This document shows, one piece after another, positions 15,542-22,338 of a stretch of DNA of 64,000 nt. This DNA is from JACVRX01 sp046726315 (GTDB lineage Bacteria > Actinomycetota > Actinomycetes > Jiangellales > Jiangellaceae). The stretch covers positions 1 to 64,000 of the forward strand of contig JBKPAG010000018.1 of NCBI GenBank assembly GCA_046726315.1, written 5' to 3'. Positions within the stretch are counted from its first letter, which is position 1; each line of letters opens with the position of its first letter. The position numbers and the translations under genes were made by a program. A model generated the notes under the pieces. It was not told where the DNA came from and made no database searches. It saw only the letters and a list, made by a program, of their open reading frames with translations.

Positions 15542-15816
15542 CCGGGGAGGGCGTGGGCGACGGCCGTGATGAAGTCGTGCGCGATGACACCGCGCGCGAC
15601 GGCACATCCCAGCGGCCGTCGCCCACCTCGACATCAGGGTCGGTGATCGAGTCCGCTACAGAGGCACCTACGGCCCGCGCCAGGGGGAGGTGCTGGAGAT
15701 TCCTGACGAGCGACTGCTGCTCGTGCGCCGAGAACGACCGCGCGGCGTGGCACTCCCTGGACGGTGGCGTCCACTCGATCCTGCGCTCGCGGGTCGTCGA
15801 GGTCGTAGGGCGGTGA
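15538..15816 (+). CDS. Small element gene, probably frameshifted twice
   Basis: The open frame gives 92 aa and fits the 4-nt overlap chain at both ends. However, the natural-looking segment VGDRVRYRGTYGPRQG with EVLEIPDERLLLVR lies in another frame (about 15640-15735). The sensible continuation AAWHSLDGGVHSILRSRVVEVVGR returns to the first frame. Read across both shifts it would be a small KOW/SH3-like beta-barrel protein. Either two indels have damaged the gene or the sequence is wrong here. Confidence 0.4.
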   Translation: MTGEGVGDGRDEVVRDDTARDGTSQRPSPTSTSGSVIESATEAPTARARGRCWRFLTSDCCSCAENDRAAWHSLDGGVHSILRSRVVEVVGR

Positions 15817-15989
15817 CCCGATCGCCGTTGAACCTGACGGTTCAGCCGTCCGTGCGGACTCTCGACTGCGGTCACACACTCAGTTTCGCCGTGTCGCCAC
15901 CGCGTGTTGGTGAGGTCGTTCTGTGTCCGTCGTGCTGTATCGACTGCCCACCCCGGCGGGTGGTCACGGGAAAGAAGGTGCGTCGGTGA
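15813..15989 (+). CDS. 58-aa zinc-ribbon-like protein
   Basis: Starts at GTG 15813 overlapping the previous stop (GTGA) and ends overlapping the next start (GTGA). The protein contains TLDCGHTLSF, then VLCPSCCIDCPPRR: a Cys/His pair followed by C-x2-C, the pattern of a small treble-clef or zinc ribbon. Function unknown; could bind nucleic acid or a protein partner. Confidence 0.55.
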   Translation: MTRSPLNLTVQPSVRTLDCGHTLSFAVSPPRVGEVVLCPSCCIDCPPRRVVTGKKVRR

Positions 15990-16261
15990 CGGATGACATC
16001 AGGCCCGATGTGCTGGATCGCGTCCGCGCCGAGTACGTCGAGCTGACCGCCCGCATGCAGCACGACGTCATGCGGCTGGTCGACGATCTCGAGCTGAACC
16101 CGGCCGAGAAGCTGCGCGTCGTCGCCGATCTCGCCGGTGCCGCGGTAGCCGACCTCCGGGACGTCGGGGCACTACGCGAGCCCCACGAGCTGCTGGATAT
16201 GAACCGGTATGAGGTCGACCTGCTGGTCGAGCGGGGGCTCCGCGCTGATGTGGTTGGTTGA
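15986..16261 (+). CDS. Hypothetical helical protein of the element
   Basis: 91 aa from GTG 15986, coupled to the gene before (GTGA). Strongly acidic and helical (VLDRVRAEYVELTARMQHDVMRLVDDLELNPAEKL in two helices, then VADLAGAAVADLRDVG). No recognisable domain. The next reading frame starts 14 nt before its stop. Confidence 0.6.
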   Translation: MTDDIRPDVLDRVRAEYVELTARMQHDVMRLVDDLELNPAEKLRVVADLAGAAVADLRDVGALREPHELLDMNRYEVDLLVERGLRADVVG

Positions 16262-16439
16262 TCAGTTGGGCCACTCGTGGTCGACGCGGCCGGACATGCC
16301 GATGGTCGACGTCTTGAAGTTCGAGCCCAGGGAACGTGTCGCGTTCCTGGCGCGCCAGCTGCGCAAGGCCGGGATCCACGACCTGGACGAGCTGTCGCCG
16401 CCGGAGCTGATTACGAACGACGCCGACGACGATGGGTAA
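16248..16439 (+). CDS. Small hypothetical protein
   Basis: 63 aa from ATG 16248 (ATG 16296 and 16302 are possible starts). Contains PMVDVLKFEPRERVAFLARQ and KAGIHDLDELSPPELI, natural for a small soluble protein. It overlaps both neighbours, continuing the compact chain. Function unknown. Confidence 0.5.
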   Translation: MWLVDQLGHSWSTRPDMPMVDVLKFEPRERVAFLARQLRKAGIHDLDELSPPELITNDADDDG

Positions 16440-16584
16440 GAAGCACGGCTTTCGGTCCAAGTGGCCGCGCTGCGACAGGTGCCATCGCCCGCTGCCGGCG
16501 TCGGAACTGCGCCCGACGGCACGTGGTCGACGCTGTGAGGCCTGTGCCAACAAGCTGCCGCCACGGCTGCGCCGGCCGGACTAG
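16432..16584 (+). CDS. 50-aa double C-x2-C zinc-ribbon protein
   Basis: ATG 16432 lies 8 nt upstream of the previous stop; the frame closes with TAG at 16582-16584. The product starts MGKKHGFRSKWPRCDRCHRP, continues LPASELRPTARGRRCEACAN and ends in LPPRLRRPD. Two C-x2-C knuckles (CDRC and CEAC) about 21 residues apart make a convincing zinc ribbon. Last member of the overlapping chain. Confidence 0.6.
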   Translation: MGKKHGFRSKWPRCDRCHRPLPASELRPTARGRRCEACANKLPPRLRRPD

Positions 16585-16703
16585 TCGATGGTCAACGGTA
16601 AGCTCCCCAAACAAGCACCAGACGTCCTACCCGAACGGGCGATTCGCCGAGTTAATAGATCCCGACGGGACGCCGATCCAACTGTCGGCTGAAGGGCGGC
16701 CCC
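16585..16703 (+). other. Short gap with coding-like debris
   Basis: A 34-aa frame (ATG 16588 to TGA 16692) is possible. Another frame reads natural-looking sequence (YPNGRFAELIDPDGTPIQLS) without any start codon. The second suggests a broken gene; I do not call a CDS. Confidence 0.3.
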
Positions 16704-17132
16704 GTGACCCGGTCTTACGCGATCAACCGGACTCAAGGCCTTGTGCTCGGGTTCTTCGTGCTTGCGTGGGTAGCCCTGGTCGTGATTCTCGCGGTGTCGC
16801 CAGCCGTCCGCGACGTGACGGTACGCCGGATGCCGGGCACCGGCGCGCCCGTCATCATCGGTTTCCTAGTGGCGCTCTTAGGCTTCTTGACGGTGCTGGC
16901 GATCGGCGTCCTAAGGCGGTGGCGCTGGGTCTTCTGGCTGGTCCTCGTGACGTTCGCCGCGTCGGGGTTGGCCCGAGTGCCCGTGGCCTTACTCCAGCTA
17001 TCAGGCTGGATGGCGCCTGAAGGGCCGGACTGGTACATCGTCCTGCAGGGCGTCATCGGAGTGATCCAGATCGGGGTCGCGGTGGCAATGTTCGCGGGCT
17101 ATCGCCGGTCTGGGCCCTGGGGGGCTTTCTGA
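16704..17132 (+). CDS. Four-helix membrane protein of the element
   Basis: 142 aa from GTG 16704. Four hydrophobic segments are plain: LVLGFFVLAWVALVVILAV, VIIGFLVALLGFLTVLAIGV, WVFWLVLVTFAASGLA and YIVLQGVIGVIQIGVAVAMF. No family recognised. Single-gene membrane cargo of this kind is common in integrative elements, sometimes as immunity or exclusion proteins, but nothing here proves that. Confidence 0.65.
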   Translation: MTRSYAINRTQGLVLGFFVLAWVALVVILAVSPAVRDVTVRRMPGTGAPVIIGFLVALLGFLTVLAIGVLRRWRWVFWLVLVTFAASGLARVPVALLQLSGWMAPEGPDWYIVLQGVIGVIQIGVAVAMFAGYRRSGPWGAF

Positions 17133-17893
17133 GACGTTCGTCCGCAAGTGCCCTTCCCGGGCCTGCTGCTTGGCGTGCGTATCTCTCGTCGCAACCACTG
17201 GGGGCTCTCGCCCGCGCCCCCGGCTGGTTGCGCCTTCAGGTCGGGGTGCCCGAGGCCCGAGGCGGCGGACTCCGGCCGGACCCTCGGATGGGCCTGCTGT
17301 GCCCGGTGCCTGTTGATGATCGCCGCGCGGGTGGCGAATGCCGCATAGACGCGGGTTGAACGCGGTCGTACGCCCGCGAACGGCCCGGAGCGGTAGTTGC
17401 GCCGAGCGTCCGTCTCACAGCGTCTAGATCGCACAACGTGAAGGTGGGTAATCGGAGGATTTACACACGTACCGGGATTAATCGGGATCAATTCCTCGGC
17501 CTGTAACCCACCCCCGACTCCGAGCCACTCTTTGGCTCGTGTACCTCCGCTATGCACCGCAGCACAATCACTGTCCGGGCTTTGGCAAATCGGAGAACCG
17601 GACGAGTCGGCATGACCGGTAGCACCGTCGAGCCAGTACCCGCTTATTGGTGTCGGGATCGCTGTGGTGTATGGAACGCGCAGTGATGCGGTGTCACCAC
17701 CCTGGCCCGGTGGATTCCCACCTCACCAGCAAACTCCCTAGTCAGGGCCAGCGATGACGTCTTCACTAGCGGCCACGCTCGTGAATGCAACACCGCGCGA
17801 CGGGAATCAACCACCTGGCGGCCCCACACCTGGGCACGCCGCTTCACCGCAATGAGATCGTCGAAGTTGCTGCGATGGGTACCCGTCGTGGTG
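17133..17893. other. Gene-poor stretch with one copy of a 46-bp repeat
   Basis: I find no convincing gene in these 760 nt. The open frames on either strand are proline/arginine-rich shadows. One copy of an imperfect 46-bp direct repeat lies at 17714-17759; its partner is at 19625-19670. Confidence 0.5.
17714..17759 (-). repeat. 46-bp imperfect direct repeat, copy 1
   Basis: Matches 19625-19670 at 38 of 46 positions in the same orientation. The most conserved cores are ATTCCCACCTCA, AACTCCCTAGTCA and CGATGACG. Both copies lie 90-140 nt downstream of a minus-strand gene. They may be processing or terminator elements, protein-binding sites, or relics of a duplicated gene end. Confidence 0.6.
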
Positions 17894-18058
17894 TTAAAGG
17901 GTGGCGTACGGACGAGTCGGCCGGTCAGTGGACCAGCTGTCTTTGGCGCGCGGCTTCCGCGGGCGGCGAGGCCCGCCGTCGTTGTCCACCCAGCGCGCCA
18001 TGAAGGTTGCCGCAACGGCGAGGCCGACGATCACGGCGATGAGCAGGAAGATCGTCAT
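17894..18058 (-). CDS. 54-aa single-pass membrane protein
   Basis: ATG 18058 is preceded by a very strong GCAGGAGGTGA site, which makes this short gene credible. The product begins with a transmembrane helix (MTIFLLIAVIVGLAVAATFM) followed by a basic cytoplasmic tail (DNDGGPRRPRKPRAKDSW). Function unknown. It follows the 63-aa gene at 18288 on the same strand, 38 nt apart. Confidence 0.65.
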   Translation of the reverse strand: MTIFLLIAVIVGLAVAATFMARWVDNDGGPRRPRKPRAKDSWSTDRPTRPYATL

Positions 18059-18096
18059 GACTCACCTCCTGCATCCCCACCTTGGTGCCCTCCAGC

Positions 18097-18288
18097 TTAC
18101 CCGCGCCGCCGGACGTCGGCGGCGTCGAGCCAGATCGCGTTGGTGCGGCAGCGTGGGTCGGCCAATCGGACGTAGACGGCCTGGCCGGTCCAACCCGGGG
18201 CCACCGTGTCGATGTGCTCCTCGCCGTCGATAGTCCACACCACCCTGGCCACGATCGGCACCGGCAGGGACAGCGTGTGCTCCGGCAC
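18097..18288 (-). CDS. Small conserved protein of actinobacterial elements
   Basis: 63 aa from GTG 18288. The sequence VPIVARVVWTIDGEEHIDTV then APGWTGQAVYVRLADPRCRT and IWLDAADVRRR is a compact beta-rich domain. I remember similar short proteins near integrases in actinomycetes, without function. No strong ribosome site. Confidence 0.6.
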   Translation of the reverse strand: MPEHTLSLPVPIVARVVWTIDGEEHIDTVAPGWTGQAVYVRLADPRCRTNAIWLDAADVRRRG

Positions 18289-18416
18289 CCTGGCACCCTG
18301 GTCGTTGGTGATCGGCTGGGCATCCCACGGCGTGCTCGGCTGCCAGCGACGTCCTATGCGGCCATCGTCGGTCGGCGGTCCGACAACTAACGGCGCTCAA
18401 CCGTCGCGGTTCTTGG

Positions 18417-18605
18417 TCACGGCCGCATTGGCCGACTCAATCGGCCTCGGGTGCGCCGCGCGAATGACGTTGTCCAGGTCGAGGATCTGACCCTGCTCGC
18501 GGCGTGCTTTACCACGAAGCGGCAATACCGCAGCCAGAGCCACATGCGGACGAGGCCGCATACGGCGGACACGGCGATCACGAAGGCTAAGATCGAGGCG
18601 TCCAC
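18417..18605 (-). CDS. Small membrane protein
   Basis: 62 aa from GTG 18605 with AGGGAG upstream. One hydrophobic helix (ILAFVIAVSAVCGLVRMWLW), then a basic, serine-rich tail. Function unknown; size and context match other tiny element genes on this strand. Confidence 0.5.
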   Translation of the reverse strand: MDASILAFVIAVSAVCGLVRMWLWLRYCRFVVKHAASRVRSSTWTTSFARRTRGRLSRPMRP

Positions 18606-18640
18606 CGGAGAGCTCCCTACCCTAGGTCAAGCAGCCCAGG

Positions 18641-19508
18641 TCAGGCTGGTCCGTCGGACGGCTCGTCGGATTGGTTGACCGGCGTGCCGAGTTTCCTCGC
18701 GAGCTTGTCGATCGCGGCTACCACGTCGCCGATCAGGCCGAGTGCGTCCGATGGCAGCGGATCGGCGGAGTGAAGGGTCAGAATCACCATGCCCGACTTC
18801 GTTGGCAACCTTTGCAGCAGCACGGGCCTGGATGGCGGCGCCTGCGGCTGCGGACGTGGGCCGAAAAAACCTCCGAATAGCTCCGGCTGTTCAGCGCGGC
18901 CAGACCGCTGTTCCCGGTCACTCACCTCGTCGCCTATCAATTGGTCATCCACGTTCTCGGGTGTGGGACTTGACGCAAAGATCACGGTCTCTTGGAACGC
19001 GTCCCAGCGGGCGAGGCCGGCTGCGACGGCACTGTCAACGAAGGAGTCAACGAAGGCGGACGCGGACGCGGAGGCGACATTCAGATCCTGAACCGCCATG
19101 CGGCGGATGTTGCTGACGTTGACCGGGAACCCCCTTGGTGCAGTCCTCGTACGCATAGGCGAAGATCTTGCACTCAAGAAAGCTCTCTCGAAGCAGGCTC
19201 TCGTCCTCAAGAGGATCATCCAGCTTGGCGAAACTCCTGCCCAGCGGAGTGAACAGGACGCGATCCCCGAGGCGGACACGAGCTTGAAGTACCTAAAGGC
19301 GGCCAGCTTGGCCCGGAACGGCCCACTGTTGGCCGTCGAGTGGCCGCAGTATCCGGCGAAGGCCGACAGGCTGAAATCGGTACCGTGCTGCCCCGTGGCT
19401 CGCCCGCTTAGTGATGCCGGTGTCGTTGCGATCTATGAAGCGCGCAGACCTCCGCTTACTCGTGCCGGTGTGCCATCGTCTTTGCGCGCGCAGTGCTGTG
19501 GGTACCAT
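18641..19508 (-). pseudogene. Hypothetical gene broken at three G-runs
   Basis: The intact last part (from ATG 19099) reads MAVQDLNVASASASAFVDSF and continues to a charged, proline-rich tail. Upstream, natural protein sequence continues in other frames: KLDDPLEDESLLRESFLECK and IFAYAYEDCTKG, before that FSLSAFAGYCGHSTANSGPF and RAKLAAFRYFKL. They join if one base is removed in the G5 run 19130-19134, one added in the G4 run 19265-19268 and one removed in the G4 run 19391-19394. The rebuilt protein (about 290 aa) has no family I can name. Either a slippage-degraded gene or homopolymer sequencing errors. Confidence 0.6.
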
Positions 19509-19624
19509 TCCCGTGGCGTACCGCAGTACCGTTCCGGTGTCGTAAAGTCAACGACGACCAGCCTCTTAGGTACCACTATCTCCTTGGATACCGGACATCC
19601 GATCGTCGCACCGACAATGAGAGA

Positions 19625-19670
19625 ATTCCCACCTCATCGGGGAACTCCCTAGTCAATGCCGTCGATGACG
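19625..19670 (-). repeat. 46-bp imperfect direct repeat, copy 2
   Basis: Partner of 17714-17759 (38/46 identical). It sits 88 nt after the stop of the lipoprotein-like gene. The minus-strand reading ends a possible small frame (NECCGDWSVIDGID, then TAG) inside the repeat. The surrounding 19509-19757 has no supported gene. Confidence 0.6.
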
Positions 19671-19757
19671 CTCCAGTCGCCGCAGCACTCGTTGCAGCGC
19701 TGGCGCGCCGACGCAGATGTTGCGGCCTTCCGGCGCGTCTACCGCTGGCAACAACGG

Positions 19758-20195
19758 TCAGCCCACAGATTCCACGTATCCGACGAATGCCAACTCCTGG
19801 CTCGCGTCCGCTATGCAAGCAGTCGGAACCGGTGGGATGTCGGCAGAGGAACCCGCCTCTAAGAATCCGCCAGCGGCGGTGAAGGTCTGACCCACAGTGA
19901 TTGCGCCCGCATCGGGAACATTGACGCCTGCTTTCTCGCCACGGAGGAGCGTGGTGCCCGCGGGCCAGATGACGATGAACGTGACTGCACCATCGACGTC
20001 GACTACGAGGCAGCCACCGTCGGACACACGCAACGTGCCAGCTACTCGGGCTTCCCCGGAGCCCTGCTGCGGCGCACCTACGAGGGCGTGCACTCCGCCT
20101 TCCTCCAGGACCTGAGGCTCGGCGCGAACCAGCCCGCATCCAGGCACAGCGGCGACGGTCACCATCAGAAGATTGGGGAGCCAACCGCACTTCAC
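19758..20195 (-). CDS. Exported hypothetical protein with possible lipobox
   Basis: 145 aa from GTG 20195. N-terminal VKCGWLPNLLMVTVAAVPGC could be a lipoprotein signal with Cys 20, though the hydrophobic core is short. The mature part (HALVGAPQQGSGEARVAGTL; SDGGCLVVDVDGAVTFIVIW; GVNVPDAGAITVGQTFTAAG) is a beta-rich extracytoplasmic domain seen in many actinobacterial hypothetical proteins. Function unknown. It lacks a clear Shine-Dalgarno. Confidence 0.6.
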   Translation of the reverse strand: MKCGWLPNLLMVTVAAVPGCGLVRAEPQVLEEGGVHALVGAPQQGSGEARVAGTLRVSDGGCLVVDVDGAVTFIVIWPAGTTLLRGEKAGVNVPDAGAITVGQTFTAAGGFLEAGSSADIPPVPTACIADASQELAFVGYVESVG

Positions 20196-20281
20196 GCGAA
20201 ATGAGACCTCGATCTCCACAGTCCGGTTCCATATCAGTCTCGCTCGCTGGGAAACTCGCCGCGATGCTGCTTGCGAGGTTT

Positions 20282-20350
20282 CGCCAGGGACTACGTCCCT
20301 GGCGGAGCAAACTGCTACGACGGCGCTGACCCCCTCACACGGGGTTTCTT
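20282..20350. terminator. Two adjacent hairpins between minus-strand genes
   Basis: Perfect 10-bp stem CGCCAGGGAC (20282-20291) with GTCCCTGGCG (20295-20304), loop TAC. A second stem ACCCC (20329-20333) with GGGGT (20341-20345) is followed by TTCTT on the plus strand. They occupy the gap after the 92-aa gene and probably stop transcription; the T-tract orientation favours plus-strand termination. Confidence 0.45.
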
Positions 20351-20358
20351 CGTGGCGA

Positions 20359-20637
20359 TCACTCGTGCCGTTGCGAGCCCAGCAACGCGTCGACCCATCG
20401 CCGCGTGGCACCGGGGTTGTCCCAGGACGACGACTCGCGCAGCCCCCAGGGATCGAACGATCGCGCGGCGTCGGGCACCTGCGCTGCAATACGAGGCGCT
20501 ACGGGATGCGGACTGGTCGACTGGTCGTCGACTACGGGGTCGGGGCGTTCGCCGCCGCTACGCGACGACGCGGCATCGTTCGACCGCGGTCTGGGCGCGA
20601 CCGTCAGTTGGCGCAGCCGGTCGCGGAGGCTAGCCAT
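20359..20637 (-). CDS. Hypothetical protein of the element
   Basis: 92 aa from ATG 20637, which overlaps the TAG of the upstream zinc-protein gene by 8 nt. Begins MASLRDRLRQLTVAPRPRSN, is disordered in the middle, and ends with RSFDPWGLRESSSWDNPG and RRWVDALLGS. Function unknown; the tight overlap with the upstream gene suggests a shared role. Confidence 0.55.
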   Translation of the reverse strand: MASLRDRLRQLTVAPRPRSNDAASSRSGGERPDPVVDDQSTSPHPVAPRIAAQVPDAARSFDPWGLRESSSWDNPGATRRWVDALLGSQRHE

Positions 20638-21419
20638 CGATATCCCGCCGATCGAACTCGGCCAGTACCGCGCGGTCGAGCACGCGGAGCGCGTCGTCGT
20701 CCATGGCCGCGATGTCGTCGGTCGTCGGTACGCACGGTACCGGGGGTGCCGCCTCGAGGGCTGGCACGTCCGACGGCCGTGGGCTGACGTCGTACTCCTG
20801 GACCACCGGGTCGTCCGGTGGTCGCGGTTCGTCGCCCCTCTCGTGATCGCCTTCGCCGAGCAGCGTCCAGTGGGCGACCCCCAGGGCGTAGACGCGCCAC
20901 GGTTCCGTCAGCCCGAGCCTGTCGATCGCGGCCCCGATCCGCGGTACCGACCAGCTCGCCCTCGATCTCCAGGTGGCGGGTGAAGGCCAGCGATACCTGC
21001 TCGTGGGCCTTCGTGCTGATCGCCGTCGTGGCCAGGTGGTGCGTCGTCCGCGACAGCTGGATCAACCGGTCGAGCTGGTCGACGGTCAGCGTCTCACCGG
21101 CCAGTACCTCGACGCGGTAGTCCTGGGTGATGGCGTCCAGGGTGTGCGTCATGTCGAGGACGACCTGCCACGGGTGCCGTGGATCCCGCTCCAGCAGCTG
21201 CGCCAGGGTCACGCGCTCCTCGGCCTTGCGCGACGTCGCGCCGGTCACGCCGTGCATGTTGCACACGGTGGTGCCGACGACCGCCCACTTCTTGCAGCGC
21301 TCGCCGGTGCTCTTCGCCGTCGCGGTGCACCGCATCGGCGGAATCCCGTGGGTCCGACTGCGCTCCGGTCGTTCGGGTCGGAACTTCTTACGTGGTCGAT
21401 CGTCGACCTGCTGCGTCAC
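20630..21419 (-). pseudogene. Zinc-binding element protein (terminase-small-like), frameshifted
   Basis: GTG 21419 begins a basic leader, then the C-x7-C-x10-C-x2-H pattern RCTATAKSTGERCKKWAVVG...VCNMHG found in small-terminase-like or HGG-type proteins of actinophages. A helical region follows (LAQLLERDPRHPWQVVLDMT). The frame then turns to low-complexity Arg/Gly sequence at about 20940. In another frame natural sequence continues (RIGAAIDRLGLTEPWRVYAL; DDIAAMDDDALRVLDRAVLA) to TAG 20630. One base is therefore gained or lost near 20939-20946. Total about 262 aa if repaired. Confidence 0.6.
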
Positions 21420-21557
21420 TCGCGATTATCGAACGGCGCGAGCACGATGCGCGACCAGGCTTCGCGGTCGGGCTGCTCGAGGTTGCGCTGAACCTGATTC
21501 CACTGACCCTCGTGCTACCAGGTGGAGATCCGGCCCTCAACGGAGGAGGTATCCGCC

Positions 21558-21788
21558 ATGAGACGATTGATCGTCGTCGGCCTCACGTCGCTCGGGATCT
21601 TGCTCGGGTCCACCGGTACGGCCCTGGCGACCCATTGCTATGTGGCAGACAAGCCAGATGGCGCTGGGATGAACGGAGCGTTCCAGAGGGAAGAGGGCGA
21701 CCCGGTCGACACCTTCCAGCGGGATCTGCCCGAGCCCGCCCACGAGATGGGTAGCCAGACCCACGGCATCCTCGAGCTCGAGGAGTAG
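21558..21788 (+). CDS. Small secreted protein
   Basis: 76 aa from ATG 21558 behind GGAGGAGGT. A clean signal peptide (MRRLIVVGLTSLGILLGSTG, cleavage after TALA) is followed by a short mature part beginning THCYVADKPDGAGMNGAFQR, acidic at the end. One cysteine only. It stands alone on the plus strand between minus-strand genes, upstream of a hairpin. Function unknown. Confidence 0.65.
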   Translation: MRRLIVVGLTSLGILLGSTGTALATHCYVADKPDGAGMNGAFQREEGDPVDTFQRDLPEPAHEMGSQTHGILELEE

Positions 21789-21826
21789 TAGGGCAAACTC
21801 GCTGCGTAATGGGTGCCCGAGGCCGC

Positions 21827-21860
21827 AAGCGGCTCGCCGATTCGGCGGGCCGCTTCCTCT
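21827..21860 (+). terminator. Candidate intrinsic terminator
   Basis: Stem AAGCGGCTCGCCGA with TTCGGCGGGCCGCTT (one mismatch) and almost no loop, followed by CCTCTTTGC. It lies 39 nt after the stop of the secreted-protein gene and would end its transcript. Confidence 0.5.
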
Positions 21861-22190
21861 TTGCTGAGTTCGGACCAGGACCGGCATCAAGCGATCCCGC
21901 CACCGCCGGCGCAACGGCGACTGCGGATGAAGAGAAACGCCAACCTGCAGCATTCCCTCGTCCATGCTTCAGTTCGACGTCCTGACGCGGTGTCGACCGT
22001 ACTGCGTGGACGGTAACGACCCCCGGACGTCGCGTTCCGTCAGGGTGTCGACCAGATGTCGAACGTTTCCGCGGGTAGATCGACGACCCAGCACGATGAT
22101 TCGCAAAGTGTCTGCAATCGTTGAGGATGCCGACACACCACGTCACTAAGCGGGTGGACCCGTAAAGTGAGTGCGCACCATTAACGGTTG

Positions 22191-22315
22191 AATCCCAACC
22201 CACCGCCCAGGGATAACGTGCGCGTACAAGATCCAATCCTACCGCACCGCCCAGAATAGAGTGCCAACCCTCAACGTGGTCATCTATGGCGCGCTATTGC
22301 ATAGAATGCCATAGA
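22191..22315. other. Candidate replication origin: direct repeats and palindrome
   Basis: Within the 550-nt gap 21789-22338, downstream of the replication genes: AATCCCAACCCACCGCCCAG (22191-22210) recurs as 22235-22254 with 3 mismatches, 44 nt apart. Arms TCTATGGC (22283-22290) and GCCATAGA (22308-22315) enclose an AT-rich core with GCTATTGCATAG. Iteron-like repeats beside an AT-rich palindrome and a RepA-like ATPase fit an origin. No gene is visible in the gap. Confidence 0.35.
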
Positions 22316-22338
22316 GGGCCAAGATACCGGTTGGCCGT

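Noticed and set aside
17099..17557. 152-codon minus-strand frame in the element
   Set aside because: Composition (Arg/Pro/Ser rich), no ribosome site and no recognisable motif; treated as non-coding.
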